Source: Toxotes chatareus
Taxonomy: Eukaryota; Chordata; Actinopteri; Toxotidae
Length of the DNA: 64,000 nucleotides
Assembly: GCA_016801885.1 (NCBI GenBank)
Contig: CM028888.1
Location: 13,067,170-13,131,169, forward strand
Reading direction: 5' to 3'
The notes under the pieces: model-generated
The model's input: only the letters and a program-made list of their open reading frames with translations
The model's database searches: none
Told to the model about the DNA's origin: nothing
Shown here: one piece after another, positions 13,566 through 26,248 of the stretch
How positions within the stretch are numbered: the first letter of the stretch is position 1
Layout of the letters: each line of letters opens with the position of its first letter
Made by a program: the position numbers and the translations under genes

Positions 13566-14055
13566 ATGCCAAGGAAAAAAAAAATGTTAAGACTATGTCT
13601 TCCTCAGCTTGACTATGATCTGCTGTATATGCATGCCTTTCCCCAAAGCTTGAATTGGCTGGACACTGTGTATGACAGCACTTTGTGGTCAGGCTGTAAA
13701 GCACTCATCCACCACTGCACCCTATTTGCCAGAGTTCAGTGGCCTTCTTTAGCCTTGTGCAGACTCACTCATTGGTACATATTTATTTTTAAACCCTTCC
13801 TGGTCTGCTCCTCTCTTACCTTTGTGGCTATATCTCACTCAGAATCAGTAATTATTGTTTGTGCTCTAATGACACCCTTTTACTGGCTGTCCCTAAGGTT
13901 CACACTGAAATTGGCAAACAGGCTTTTTTGTTCTCTGCCCTACAGCCTGGAACTATTTGCAGACTGAATTACAGCTAGATGAGCTGATCCCGATTACAGC
14001 TATTAAAAATGTATTGAAGGGTTTGGAGGCAGATGATATTGGACTTTGTAATTAC
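13566..14055 (+). mobile_element. LINE (L2-like) ORF2 3'-end relic
   Basis: The plus-strand frame from 13566 contains the pattern LPQLDYDLLYMHA, LDTVYDSTLWSGC, LIHHCTLFARVQWPSL and THWYIFIFKPFL. This is the order found after the reverse transcriptase domain in L2-type fish LINEs (LDYGDLLYMHA, LDTVYHGALRFIT, HHCTLYARVGWPSL, HWYTFIFKA, from memory). Around 13,945 the homology shifts frame: the expected S-AWNYLQTELQLDELIP tail continues in the frame that is open from 13957 and ends with LEADDIGLCNYF near 14,048. A frameshift and lost residues show it is dead. The clade assignment is from memory and could be CR1/L2-related rather than strict L2. Confidence 0.7.
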
Positions 14056-14389
14056 TTTCTTCTTTTGCTAGTTATGTTTCCTTTTGTCTGTTTTGTCACA
14101 GAAGAAACCAGGAAAACCAGTACATACATACACCCTAGCAGGTAGGCAGTGAAGTATAAGTATCTGCATGTTTTAGTATAAGAAAACCAGCTTACATGCA
14201 GATGGGTGGAAAACACTGAAGAACCAGCAGGCAGGCAGGCAAACAAAGCTCAGGTGGAGAACTACTTGGATCAAACATGGGGGACTAAATAGAAGCACAG
14301 TTACATGAGGTAATTCAACAGCCTGGAACATCAGCTAAAGCACAGGCAAACCATGTGAGAAGGGAAAACAGAGCCTTAAATACACTACT

Positions 14390-14550
14390 GAGAGGAAGAC
14401 AACAGGATGTAGGTGTAACTAATCAGGGCGGGGCAGCCAATCACAAAGGTGGAAAACAAAAAAAACAAAACAAAGACAGGAAGTAAATCAACCAAATACA
14501 CAACAGATGAGTGATTACCAAAATGAAACAGGAAGTACAGAGACCATGCA
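14390..14550. repeat. Probable interspersed teleost repeat fragment
   Basis: The segment taactaatcagggcggggcagccaatcacaaag, followed by acaggaagtaaat and aaacaggaagtacagagacc, resembles a repeat seen widely in fish introns and intergenic DNA. I cannot name the family or define its ends. It lies about 300 bp downstream of the LINE relic and may or may not belong to the same insertion. Confidence 0.35.
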
Positions 14551-14559
14551 AAGAGTCCT

Positions 14560-17200
14560 TGTTTGCCGTCTGCCGTAAGGAACAGTGTATCGCTGCTAAC
14601 CTGGCCAGGGCTCCCTTGAAAAAGGGGATTTGATCATTTTTTAACAATATCTTTGTTGTATTTCAGGATTTGATAATCTTAGTGATTAAATAAAGGTTAA
14701 ATAAAATTAAATAAGATTAAAAATACATGTAAATGTCTTTGCAAACATACACAGAGATGGGGGTTACTGTGCGTGTAAATGTACTATATAGTATACAAGT
14801 ATAAAAGAAACAGCCAAGCAAACTGATTGACCCTCTGTGCATGTTTACCAACATATAGGCAGGAGAAGCATGATTCCAGCTTTAGAACAAAATGTTAGTC
14901 TTGGTGGCTTTACACATACCAACTACTCTTAGTGACTTAGGAGTCTTCTGGACTGTTTCTAACTTTGTGAATTACTCTTAGACCAAAACTTCTTTCTAAC
15001 TTAATTCTAATGTTTGGACTAACTTGCCCTTTACTTTTAAGAGTATTGTAAGAGTGAAATATTGTTTTAAGAGTAAAAGTTGTGTAAATGTAGGTGAAAC
15101 GCAAGCTTACTGTGTTTCTATAGAATGTCGTCTGTCATCTCGTCTGCATGTTTGGCAGGTGCAGTGTTTGGGTGACATTCTAGTGTCAGCTGCGTGACAG
15201 TGCTATTGAGGCTTGACACAGTGTGTGGCTTTGGGATTTGGAAAGAGGGGGAATCGGAAAGTGGAATGGCTGCTCACTGATCTGTGTTTTGGACTTCACT
15301 AAAAGTTATAAGGAAAACGGAGACACACATCCACATCACTTACAGTACCTGAGGCGAAACAGCCTTGAAACAATAACAGTTAAACACTGCTTTTCAGTCT
15401 TTCGTGTTTGCTTTCCCCTGCTGTCTTCTTTTTCAGCCTTAAAGTTATAGTTCACATTATGCACATTTCTGTGTGTTCATATTTACCAAAGAGCACTGAA
15501 TGAGTGACAGAAAATAATCCCAGTGGTCTCAATTTGATCACATCAAACGAATAGGATTTTTCTCTACTTTCATGCCTCATTCTCCAGAGCAGATTTCCTA
15601 ACACTCACCATGATTCACAAAACGCTACATGAATGGTCACCTGTCGACCTCTCAGATCCAATTACATTTAATTATTAATCTTGTATGTACTTTGTGTTGT
15701 CTTGTTTCCGGTTACTAATTCAAACTCAGAATGTACAAATGTCATCCAGGTCCTTAAGTTTGGAAAAGTTTTTAGAAGTTCCTGTTGTGTAAAACATTAA
15801 GGCCAGATGTAAAGCTTATCTGGTTTCATTCTCTGCAGCCTGTTTGGCTGATTTGACATTTGCATCTATTTCAACCATCACCCTCCACTTCTCTGTTTTC
15901 TCAAAATGTCCAAAGCTCCCAGGGCATCTGTGTGTGACTCTGTTGGTATCCTTTTTCATTAAAAAAAAAAAAAAGAAAGAAAGCCAAAGAAAAGAACAAA
16001 AAATGTTTTTCATCTATTCTGTCAAATACCTGTACTTTTTGGGCTCAAACCTGAAAATACCCTAAAAGAGAAGGAATTTAAAAGTACAGATTGTTTCGCC
16101 ACCGCTTAGAGTCTCGCAGCTGAAAAAACGGAAAATTTATTGTTTTGCTTTGGTGCACCTGCAGCTTCATTCAGCCTGACATCTCATGCTGATCATTACA
16201 CAAGTGCACACATTCCTCAAAACTAATCATCAGGACACGAACCAGGAAAAAAAAAAAAAAAAAAAAAAAAGAGAATGTCAGATTTTAGGTAGATGATCTC
16301 TGCAAACCCAATGTAAATGTGACATACAAATAACTAAATTGAAATACAAATTTTGGGGTGCAGTGCTGTAGTTCTTTTACTTTGTATTCTTGGTTCTGTC
16401 TCACAACTCGCAGTCAGCATAACGTGACTGTCGGAGCACCAACAATTGTTGCTGATTGAATTGTTGCTGTCTTCACATAGTCACTTATTGACTCCAAATT
16501 CTGTTTTATAACACAAGGCGAGGATGAGAAAAGGTCATGGTGTTGAAGTGCATTTGAATAGTTGAATATTGATCAGCATCTTTTGCAATTTATGTCAAAC
16601 ACTTACTTATTGTTTTTCTTTTCCTAATTGGCTACTTCTTGCTTACCTGTAATCCAGTAAACTAATCCATGTTGTTTTATGAATAAATCAATGAGGAAAC
16701 ATTTGCAGAAACCATCAAAGAAACGGACGAGGATACACTATTAAAACCAAATTAATTTGGTGGACCTCATATGTGTATGCTTAGGTGTGCACATGGCACG
16801 CACACACACACTCAGTTACACATACACACAGTGAGACACACAGACACTCACTGTATCTGTCCTTCAGATTAAGTAACCAATAAAGGGCAGGGCGTGTGTC
16901 TCAGTGCAAAGAGGGAAAAGCGCTGAGCACAGTTATATGCGCACTCTTGATGCTGGAGCTTACTCACACTGAAACACTTCAACCAAACACCGTTCCTACA
17001 CAGCAGGGACTCAGCATTCTACCTCAGCGTTCAGTGAATGAGCTGCTAATACCTCAAGAGGTTGCGTTGCACTTCGAATAATCCAAAGTTCAGAAAAGCT
17101 GTTGGAATTTGAGAGGCGATTACACACTTTAACACGCTGCAACAACAAGACGACTTTTACTTCTTTTTAGATTTTTTTTGGGGGGGCTTTTTTGAAGGAC
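14560..17200. other. Intergenic DNA upstream of the OAT gene
   Basis: No coding potential recognised. Simple features include an A-run with GAAA repeats at 15,961-15,985, an A24 run at 16,247-16,270, and CA-rich sequence at 16,800-16,850. The slc22 promoter is expected in roughly the last 500 bp, but no convincing TATA box or kidney-type factor site could be fixed. Confidence 0.55.
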
Positions 17201-17346
17201 TCTCTCTGGAACACTTTGCCAGGATTTTATCTGATTTGACCGTACAGTATTTTAATTGTTTAAATGAAGGTGCTAAATTTTGTGAGCCATCATTCTCATT
17301 GGATTCTGTTCATATTTTATGTAATGAGAGAAGAATAATTCAGTGG

Positions 17347-17443
17347 GTAAGTCTACTATTACTAACACTTCTAAATGCATATAGTAAGACAAATATACTC
17401 TGTATTTTCATATGAACTGATCTTTTCTTCAATATTTACACAG
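17347..17443 (+). other. slc22a6l: Putative 5' UTR intron of the OAT gene
   Basis: A strong donor (GGgtaagt, exon end 17346) is matched 97 bp on by an acceptor (atttacacag, exon start 17444). Joining them gives a leader that runs into the start codon at 17565. The leader carries at least one upstream ATG. This rests on splice motifs only. Confidence 0.45.
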
Positions 17444-17564
17444 GTGCTTGAACAACGTATTCTTTTTTACTTGTCCAAATATTTAAAAAAAACCTACCAT
17501 CAAGCAGGATCTACTGCCATTAACATTAATAAGGTCACCCACTCGAGACCTTTTGTGCAAAACT

Positions 17565-20500
17565 ATGGCATTTGGGGACCTCCTAGAGCAGGTGGGCAGC
17601 ACAGGACGTTTCCAGATCCTGCATGTCACCCTCCTCAGCATACCTGTCTTCATGATGGCCAGTCATAACCTGTTGCAGAACTTTGTGGCTGCAGTGCCTT
17701 CTCACTACTGCAGTGCACACACGAACCTTTCTCAGTCCCAGCTGAGCCCGGAGGAAACGCTGTTGATCACGGTGCCGTTAGACCAGACAGGGAGGCCGCA
17801 GAGGTGCCAGCGCTACGTTACTCCACAGTGGCACCTCCTGGATAAGAATGGGACTTTCAGTTCAGGGGATCTGGGGGACACTAAAGATGGTTTGGATGTG
17901 GACCTGCAGGGATGCACAGATGGATGGTCCTATAACATGACAGAGATGAGCTCCACAATCATATCTGAGGTAGGACTGTGGTTTTCAGTCTTTTTTTTTC
18001 TCATTCACAGTGCAAATATTTGTACATTGTCATATGTTTTAAATCCATTTTTTTGGGTCAGTGGCATTTGGTGTGTGACCTGCGCTCTTTGAAGCAAATG
18101 GGACAAACCATCTACATGGGAGGTGTGCTTGTGGGAGCTCTTGTCTTTGGAGGTCTCTCTGACAAGTAAGATTTAACTGTATACAACTGATTGTAGATGT
18201 AACCTTTCTGCAGCATTTATTTATTCATCTTTTAAATGAAATCTTGTCTCTTCTTCATTTAGTATTGTTCAAAATTGTAACTTGTTCATGTACAGTATGA
18301 GTAGCAAACATCTCAGGAAGTCAAATAACGTGATATACCATAGTCTGGCCTCACTGACCTCTCTCTTTGCAAATCTCCAAGATACGGTCGACGCATCCTC
18401 CTGCTTATTTCTAACATGCTGATGGCGGTGTCAGGAACATGTGCTGCTTTCTCAACCTCCTTCCCCCTCTTCTGCCTGTTCCGGTTCGGTTGTGGCATGG
18501 CACTGTCTGGCCTTGGACTGAACACCTTCTCGCTTAGTAAGTTATTTAGCCGGATGCAGTATGAAGGTGAAATAATGTTCTGTAGAGTTCAGGAACAAGA
18601 ATGAAGTACTAATCATACTAAGTTCCATGAAAATATGTCTTCTTCTGCGATTCTTTCATTTCAAGTTGTGGAGTGGATCCCCACTCGTGTGCGGACTGTG
18701 GTGGGCACAATAACAGGTTACTGTTACACGGTGGGACAGTTGATCCTGGCAGTAATAGCCTACTTCATCCGGGACTGGAGGTGGTTAACCCTGGCTGTGT
18801 CTTTACCCTTCTATGTCTTCTTCCTCTTCTCATGGTGAGATGCCAAGCATTGAACAGCAAAGACAAATTAGTGTGGCAGCTACAATTACTGATTAATAAA
18901 CAAATATCTCATACAGGTGGTTTCACGAATCTTCAAGATGGTTAGTCCTGAGAAATAAGTCCGACCAAGCCATCAAGAACCTTAGAAGTGTGGCTAAATT
19001 TAACGGACGCCATGAAGAGGGAGAAAAAATTGACATTAAAGTAAGCGAGCATGGAGTGTTTGTGACTTATTGCACAACCTATCTGTGTTTATAAATGCAT
19101 TCAGAATAAATCTGAATTGAGAAAACTCACTTTATGCACAGATGCTGCAGGAGTCCATGAAGAAAGAGATGTCCTGCTCTCAGGGCTCTTACTCTGTCCT
19201 GGATCTGTTCCGCACACCCACAATGAGGACAATGACAGTCTGCCTTAGCGCTGTCTGGTAAACTTCCTGCGCATATTGTAGAAAAACAAACAGTAACAGT
19301 TTTTAAGCACCATCTGTGAAATTGCAATGACACTGTGCATGTTGTTTTTTTTTTTTTATATATATAATTAGGTTATCAACCAGCTTTGCCTACTACGGCC
19401 TTGCTATGGATCTGCAAAAGTTTGGGGTGGACATCTACTTAATCCAAGTGATCTTCGGCGCTGTGGACATCCCTGCTAAAGTTGTCATAACTGTGTCTAT
19501 GAGTTTTATTGGACGGCGTCCATCACAATGTGGTGCTCTCATTGTCGCTGGTGTCACTATTTTGATCAACTTACTGGTGCCTTATGGTATGTTAGAACAC
19601 ATGCATAGAAGTACAGGCTGGGTGCTGCACGTGCTGTGTGTATATATACTACTGTGACATTATACTGCACATACTATACTATACTTCCACCTCTGTGCAG
19701 ATAAACAGACTATACGCACCTGTCTGGCTGTTTTGGGCAAAGGTTGCCTTGCCGCGTCCTTCAACTGCTGTTACCTTTACTCTGGAGAACTGTACCCAAC
19801 CATCATTCGGTATGTCTCATTTGGGAATTCCCATTTATGTAGTTTGCTGAGGAAATTCAGTTCACACAACAGTTTATTCATCTTTCTGCTCAGGAAATTA
19901 TGATGAGGGATGAAGGTTTTATCTGCTGGACCTATGTTAGCCTGATGACCAGATGGAAACTGTTATTGTGCTGAACAAATTGCAAATATGGTCTGGAACA
20001 TGGCTACTCATATTTAAGTTGTATTCAGAATGCAGAATAGGTCAACAATTAGACTGCAACTCCAGGAGAATCGCAGCTTGAATACACACTTTGGACTGCT
20101 TTGAGCTGAGACAGAAATCACTTGTAGCAGATAATAAAATCTCACAAAACAAACGTTGATTGCAAACTGCACCAAAGAAGGGCTGTGTGGTGTGTGTTCT
20201 GTTAGTCTGCAGTTTCTTGCACCGGACACTTTGGCAGGAGAGCAGATAAAGATTAACAGTGTCAGACGTGTCACCTTCTACCCAGATGACATGAGGGCTA
20301 AACAGTAATGGATCATCTCGGTGACCACACTTGTCAATATGCTTGTTTATTAACAAGTATGCATTTTCATTTAAAACAGCCTGAAGTCTTCATCACAATA
20401 TGGGTTCATTAAAGCAGTAGAAACGTCTGGGAGGTTTTGGTTCATGCTCCTGGATTTATTCAGACTCGACTCGAAGTTTGGCCATTGTTTGCTGTGCTCT

Positions 20501-21279
20501 CTTGCTTACAAAATGTTTCCCAGCAGGACTGCTGACCGCATGTCTTTGTTTATTATACCCCTCTCTGGAAACTCCAGATGCTGTAATGCACCACTATCCC
20601 TTGCAGGCACCATTTCTGACTTCTGACACCAACAAATAAACTATGTTCAACCATCTCTCCCATTCAGCTGCCCAGTTAAACAGTAACTTAAAACCCTCTG
20701 ACCCTAGGGAACGTGCTTGTTATTCTGAATCCAAGGAATATCCTCCTTCTTCTATTTTATGCACCACAATCACATAGTTATGCCTGTTTGTGTCATTTGA
20801 TAGTTGTACTTTTTTCTCTCTCAGTCAGAATGGCATGGGCTGGGTATCCATGATGGCTCGTGTGGGAGCCATGGTGGCCCCCATGGTGCTCCTGACGGGG
20901 GACTACATACCTTGGCTACCAGGTTTAATCTACGGAGGAGCTCCGATACTCAGTGGGGTGGCTGCAGTATTTCTGCCAGAAACGCTTGGCTCACCCCTTC
21001 CTGACACAATACAAGATGTGGAGGACAGGTATGAATGGGCTCCAGGAGACAGGATGTGTTCCTTTTCTTGTAAATCTCTGCATGGTTCCAAAATCAAAAC
21101 ATTTATTTTGGTAGGAGTACACAGGAGGTCTTCAGGTCTGACATATTTATGGCAGATTTATTCATATTTGCCTTTTCTATTTTCAACACAGGGGATCTGG
21201 GAGAAGCTCCAAAATGCCACCAAAGGAAGCAATAATCTTGCAAGACACCCAGGCGAATCTCCTAAAGCAGGCTGCCTGA
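17565..21279 (+). CDS. slc22a6l: Organic anion transporter, SLC22A6/A8 (OAT) type, complete
   Basis: A 12-helix major-facilitator exchanger of organic anions at the plasma membrane; family members work in kidney tubule and similar epithelia. Ten exons: 17565-17969, 18062-18165, 18382-18536, 18666-18834, 18917-19040, 19142-19257, 19372-19586, 19701-19809, 20825-21028, 21192-21279 (stop TGA). All are GT-AG with closed phase and give 562 residues; human OAT1 has 563. The start is the first ATG giving MAFGDLLEQVG, matching the MAFNDLLQQVG start of OAT1. The large first extracellular loop has three N-glycosylation sequons (NLS, NGT, NMT) and the CTDGW motif. DKYGRR is the MFS loop signature. PAK in exon 7 and MARVG in exon 9 retain the Lys and Arg that shape the anion site in OATs. 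The cytoplasmic tail is short. Assignment among OAT paralogues (A6, A8 or a fish-specific copy) is uncertain, so the symbol is provisional. Confidence 0.92.
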
Positions 21280-21452
21280 GGGCATCTGCATTGTACTCCT
21301 GATGTTTCTTCTGACATGTTAATGAAAGTAGAGTGGGTACTGCTTTTTCTCCTGCCTGTTCATTTGTTTGATTTCCATGAAGAGTATTTGTGTCTTATGA
21401 CTGCTGGACAAATGGAGTTGCAGTGTTGTTTTTGGACAGGTCAATACAGTGA

Positions 21453-21458
21453 AATAAA
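21453..21458 (+). terminator. slc22a6l: OAT gene polyadenylation signal candidate (AATAAA)
   Basis: First canonical AATAAA after the stop, about 175 nt downstream. A second candidate, ATTAAA at 21689-21694, is followed by TG-rich sequence (ttcatttatgtcttctttgtc) and would give a 3' UTR of about 430 nt. Confidence 0.5.
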
Positions 21459-21709
21459 TAGCTGCAAACAATCAGACCTATGTTTATTTGTTAAACAGTA
21501 GCTTTGAGGACTTTAGTCTCACCTTGGACCAATGATGTTTTATATTTTAAATATCTGTGTTAAAAATGATTTCTATATATAATCCTTCTACAGGTTAAAG
21601 ATTATGCTATGCTTTCACTGGTGTTTTTATATATAACTTCTCATTGCTTTATATACGACCTGACATTTGTAAACAAAAATGTATTTTCATTAAAATCAAC
21701 ACCTATTCA

Positions 21710-23630
21710 TTTATGTCTTCTTTGTCTTTCTATTCTTATGGTCTGTTGAACGCGAACACACAGCATGATTAAGGTTTAAATGTGCCGAGTCACTGTCGGG
21801 TAAATTAACTGAAACAAGTCAGATGCTGTGTGAGTAGGACAAGAAATCAAGAATTTAAATTTAAATACAGAGAAAATAGCACCACCCTATGGGAGACAGA
21901 AGCACAACAGCAACAGCTAAAAAAAAAAAAAAAAAATGTAGTCTGCCTCGTCCTTCAATGCCTGGGCCTGATCCTTTGCTTCAATGCAATGAGTAAACCT
22001 GCCTGATGTCATGTCCCATGAAAGCTACTCTACTTTGATTTCACTCTACTTACTAACTTTATGTTCACATGTGGCCCAGAAGCAAAGTTAAACTGAGTGT
22101 CACAATTTATTTATTAAACTTGAGTCTAACAGTTTGTCTAGCTAATGTCTGCAGGACTTTTAATGGACAAACTAAGTCATGGGTATCCATACATGGCCAC
22201 TGAATCTAAAAAAATTCAGTGAGACACTTCTGTGAGTGTGAGACACATTGATGTATAATAAAAGGAGACGTTTGGATTTGCTGCTGAATTAGACTTTGAT
22301 TTGAACATCGCTTCCTATGACAAGTGCGTTGAGAAACATTCTTTTTTTTTTGTTTTTTTACTTAAGAAATATGAGCCTTTCCCCATCCTCTCCGCCACAG
22401 AGAAATGCCAGTTTGGGCCAGAACATGTTTTTATATATGAAAATATACAGTAGTCGATAAACTGCTGGTGGTCAGTACCTTGACACTACATTCATAAATA
22501 ATTAAAAATAACAGCTAATGGTTAATGTCATATTTAATTTGAAAACATTATGTTTCTGTAAAAGTGCACAAAATAATAATCTCTATTTTTAACTGGAGGA
22601 ATTTTGCCAGTATTAATATTTCATGCTTCCTGTGACGGATGCTTCAGAAACATAAAAGCGAATGTTCAGTCACTGTTGTACTTCAGTTGCGACTCCATAA
22701 ACTCTTCCTATAAACACCACAGTTATATCGCTATCATGTGTTAGTGTTAAAAGGGGAAATACAGCTCGATACAAAAGCAATCACACCTTCAGGAGGTGAA
22801 CTCTTCTGGTTTTGTGACTTAGGAATCTTGCTTTTGTGACACCATCTAGTGGTGGACTGATGCTAATGCATCAGCTGAACTAAACTATGAAACAGTGAAA
22901 TATCTGTATGTGATACAAAGGTTAAAACTGGATTTAACATGATGTCTTCACCTTTACTTTTTATATCCTAAAGAACCTAAAGGTTTCAAAATCTGTTGGA
23001 CAAATCAAGTTGCATACAATGTCTTAGGGCACAGCTTGCATTTGCATGGTCAGTTTGACTGATCAAATGTCAGTTTGTCATTCAAGGTTTTTTCCCCACT
23101 GTACATTAGGCCAATTTTAAATATCTTACAGTTATGCTTTGGTTTTGGATAAGAATTGGTTGTTACATGATCATTCTGCATAATTACAACCATCTGAGCA
23201 TGGACATGGCAATAACAATGAAGATTTAAATTTATTAGAAAAACAAATACTGTGACACTTCATCAGCTAAGTTTTTTTTTTTTTTTTAAATCTGAGGATA
23301 GCCTCATATGTTTTTTTTTTTTTTTTTTTTTAACAGTTATATAATTTTACAATGTTCAGCTCAGGATGTTTTTTTAATGTGTGTCTGGCAAGGACTGTAT
23401 GAGTTGTCACTTCTGAGAGCAGAACTACCATCTAAAACAGCTTTGTTATAACCCCCAATTACCATATTAAATAGATCTTATTTCACAATCAGATTTTATG
23501 TGTGTACTCCGGAGACACACTGTGTATTGTGCCAGATGATTCCAACCTTAAGCCCAGATAAATCAGATGAATCAAAATGCAGAGCAAGGCTTTCTAGAGA
23601 AATAACTACATCATAAAATGATATGAATAA
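21710..23630. other. Intergenic DNA between convergent slc22 and nrg2
   Basis: No gene recognised in about 1.9 kb. It holds A-runs at about 21,920 and T-runs at 23,272-23,287 and 23,311-23,331. A caccatctagtggtgg-type sequence near 22,840 is a short motif that recurs in fish genomes. Both neighbouring genes end towards this region, so it should contain only transcript ends. Confidence 0.6.
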
Positions 23631-23633
23631 AGA

Positions 23634-23754
23634 TTTATTTTCTCATATGAACAGGTGGATTCATTTTTCATTTTATTTTACAATCTATGACAATCTCGCT
23701 TTTTTTTTTTCTAGCATATTTCAGGAATGACATGGGGAAAGGTTCTTTTTTATT
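23634..23754 (-). terminator. nrg2: Cluster of three nrg2 polyadenylation signals
   Basis: Three AATAAA hexamers on the minus strand within 121 bp, the first canonical signals after the nrg2 stop. Such a cluster suggests slightly staggered cleavage sites. Confidence 0.5.
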
Positions 23755-26248
23755 GCTGAATGTTAAATGAAATACACTTTCACTGACTGGAAAAGAATTG
23801 TCTGCTGCTTTTTTACCATGCACCCATCTAACCTTGACCACAAGGACATGCAGAGGAGAGGTGTTCAAACATTTCAAGCGAGGGTGGGGTCAGGTGGGGG
23901 TGGGGTGGAGGTGGGGCTGGGGAGGGAGAGTAGGGGCGGGTTGTGTGTGTGGGGGGGGGGGGGGGTCATAAAATTAAACAGAAGAGAATGGCAGGACGTG
24001 CCTGGTAGCATCTCAATTGGGTGAGAGGACTGGCAAAGTGAAGGGAGTGTCACATTTAAACTAGAGGAGCACAGTCTTCTTTTGCATTTTTCAGACATAC
24101 AAAATTAGACCCAGAGGTGAGAAACTTCTGAAATATCTGCAAGTGAGGTGTGACCAAAGACCATTCTCTATAACAATACCACTGTGCATTTACCACATAG
24201 CAGATAGAATTGCAGATCAATCTTTTTAAAGACTTTTTTTAAACCAATAATCATGTGATAATTCAGCATTCATTTTTTTTTTGTTTTTTTTTTGTTTTTT
24301 TTTTAACGACAAATAGAAACAGACCAACAGTGATGAAACATCATCAGCTGTCCTCTCTCACTGAGTCACTTATAATGGGTTTGACATTTCTTGAATTATC
24401 TTTTAAATATTTAGTTTTCCTTCAGTGGAGGACAGAGGGCTTAAATGATTTAGTTTACTTTTAAAATTATTATCATTTTACGGACTAAATTTGAAATGAC
24501 TAGATCCGTCAACAAGACAAAGCAGTACACAGTACTATTGGAGGAGACACTATCTGGATGCTATTTGACATTACTTGGAAGTGTGCATGTAAAGTGGAGC
24601 GGTCTAAACCAAGTGATAAAATAATTCATGAACACAGTCATTCAATGGAAATGAATATGTGAACAAGAAAGGCTGACAACTTGATAGATGGCTGCATAAT
24701 GGCTTTAAAAAATAACTAAAGTAAATATGCATTTATATCATGATATTTCATTCTACACTATAGGCATCATTTTTTTCACACACAACACACTACAGTCACC
24801 TCTTAGAAAATGATGTAATCAAACAGCAAAATAGAAAGTTTGCATATTTTTGCATTGTGTGATCCTCCAAAGTTTCACAGCTATTTCATTTCTATTGTCT
24901 AGCATGTTCTGTACTGTTCTCCGCTGAGCTGCTTCCACTTGACTTTTTTCTCTCGCTATGGGAGTGTTCAGGGAATTGGTAGACTGTATGTTAACATTTA
25001 GGCCCTCAACATCTGAGAACCAGTCTTAGGTAGACCTCTTCAAGTAGAGGAAGAGGGTGAACGGGGTTAAGGTGGAGGGGGGGGGGTGGGGGGGGCATGT
25101 TGAAATCCTGAGACACTGTGTGGCCTTTTAACACGAGCCACAAAAACAGAATGGACACAGAAGGATGATGAGGCGTGGGATTAGGGTCAGAGTTGAGTGA
25201 AAACAGATGCAATCTTTTTGTTTTGCCACCACCTCTGATGGCAGGGGTCACCCAGTGCCAAGCGGCTCAGTGTTTGTTGGCCTCATAACAGGCTAACAGG
25301 AGGAAAACCTGCTGAGAAATAAAGGGGACTTAACTGGGGCAGGCTGGGAAAGGGGCAGAATAGCTGTAAACACATCAAGCAATGACCTGCATAACATACA
25401 ACCCTGACAGCAGCCTTACCTGTCCACCTACACTGGGGGTCACTGTTCTGATAAAGCACTATTCTGTGGACCTCTGAGACACTCTTCTGTCAGCTCTGCT
25501 GAGACACCAGTAGACCCACACATTTGATGTGACCACAACAAACAATGAAATTCATCTAACAATCACAAATACATGCAAGCAAACTGACATGCGCGCACAC
25601 ATACACACACAGGCATTTACACACACACGCACAAAGCACACATTCTCTCTCACTCTCTCTCACACGCTCTTTCTCTTGGTAGACATTAGTCAGAGGGCAA
25701 AAAGGATTTACATTGTATTTATCAGGCGTTCTATTAAATCCCAAATCATAAACCCTACAGGCGAATCATATTAATGTAAACATACACTTTATGTTGAAGT
25801 GGTTTATATTGCGTGATATGGAAGGGGTTATGTTCCAGTGGGGCTAGACTCCTCAAAGAATGCAACTCGGAAAGAAAGTAAAACAGGAAACCAGAGAGGA
25901 AAAAAAAAACATAAATGTGTATAAAAAATGAGGCGTCCATATAAGAAAGGCTACAAAAACCTCCACTGGCCCTCTGGCATCGGCATACAGCAAAAGGCAC
26001 CACAATATTACTCTATTTTTTACGTTGTGAAAAAACTGGCACATCTTTTTATGCTGTAAATCAAAATGTACATATAAATAGAGTTTTCCCTATAAAAAAG
26101 TCTTTGCTGTTAACTAGTAGACAACTTTTGCTAAAATGAAAATAAATATTTCATTTGTTTAGAATATCTGTCAGTTATATAAAATAAAAATATTTCTTAT
26201 AGATGCAGGTCTATACTATATTGATTTTTGTTGGTTCATTTTCACTCT
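23634..26248 (-). other. nrg2: nrg2 3' untranslated region (inferred)
   Basis: Scanning the minus strand from the stop codon, I found no AATAAA or ATTAAA until a cluster of three AATAAA signals at 23749-23754, 23672-23677 and 23634-23639. This implies a 3' UTR of about 2.5 kb. In the mRNA sense it contains two long C-runs (the complements of G-runs at about 23,880-23,965 and 25,072-25,095) and a CA/TG-type region near 25,590-25,680. The exact end is not established. Confidence 0.5.

Noticed and set aside
17553..17564. Four extra codons (TTG start) before the OAT start codon
   Set aside because: The in-frame start at 17553 is TTG, not ATG. The ATG at 17565 gives the conserved MAFGDLL start.
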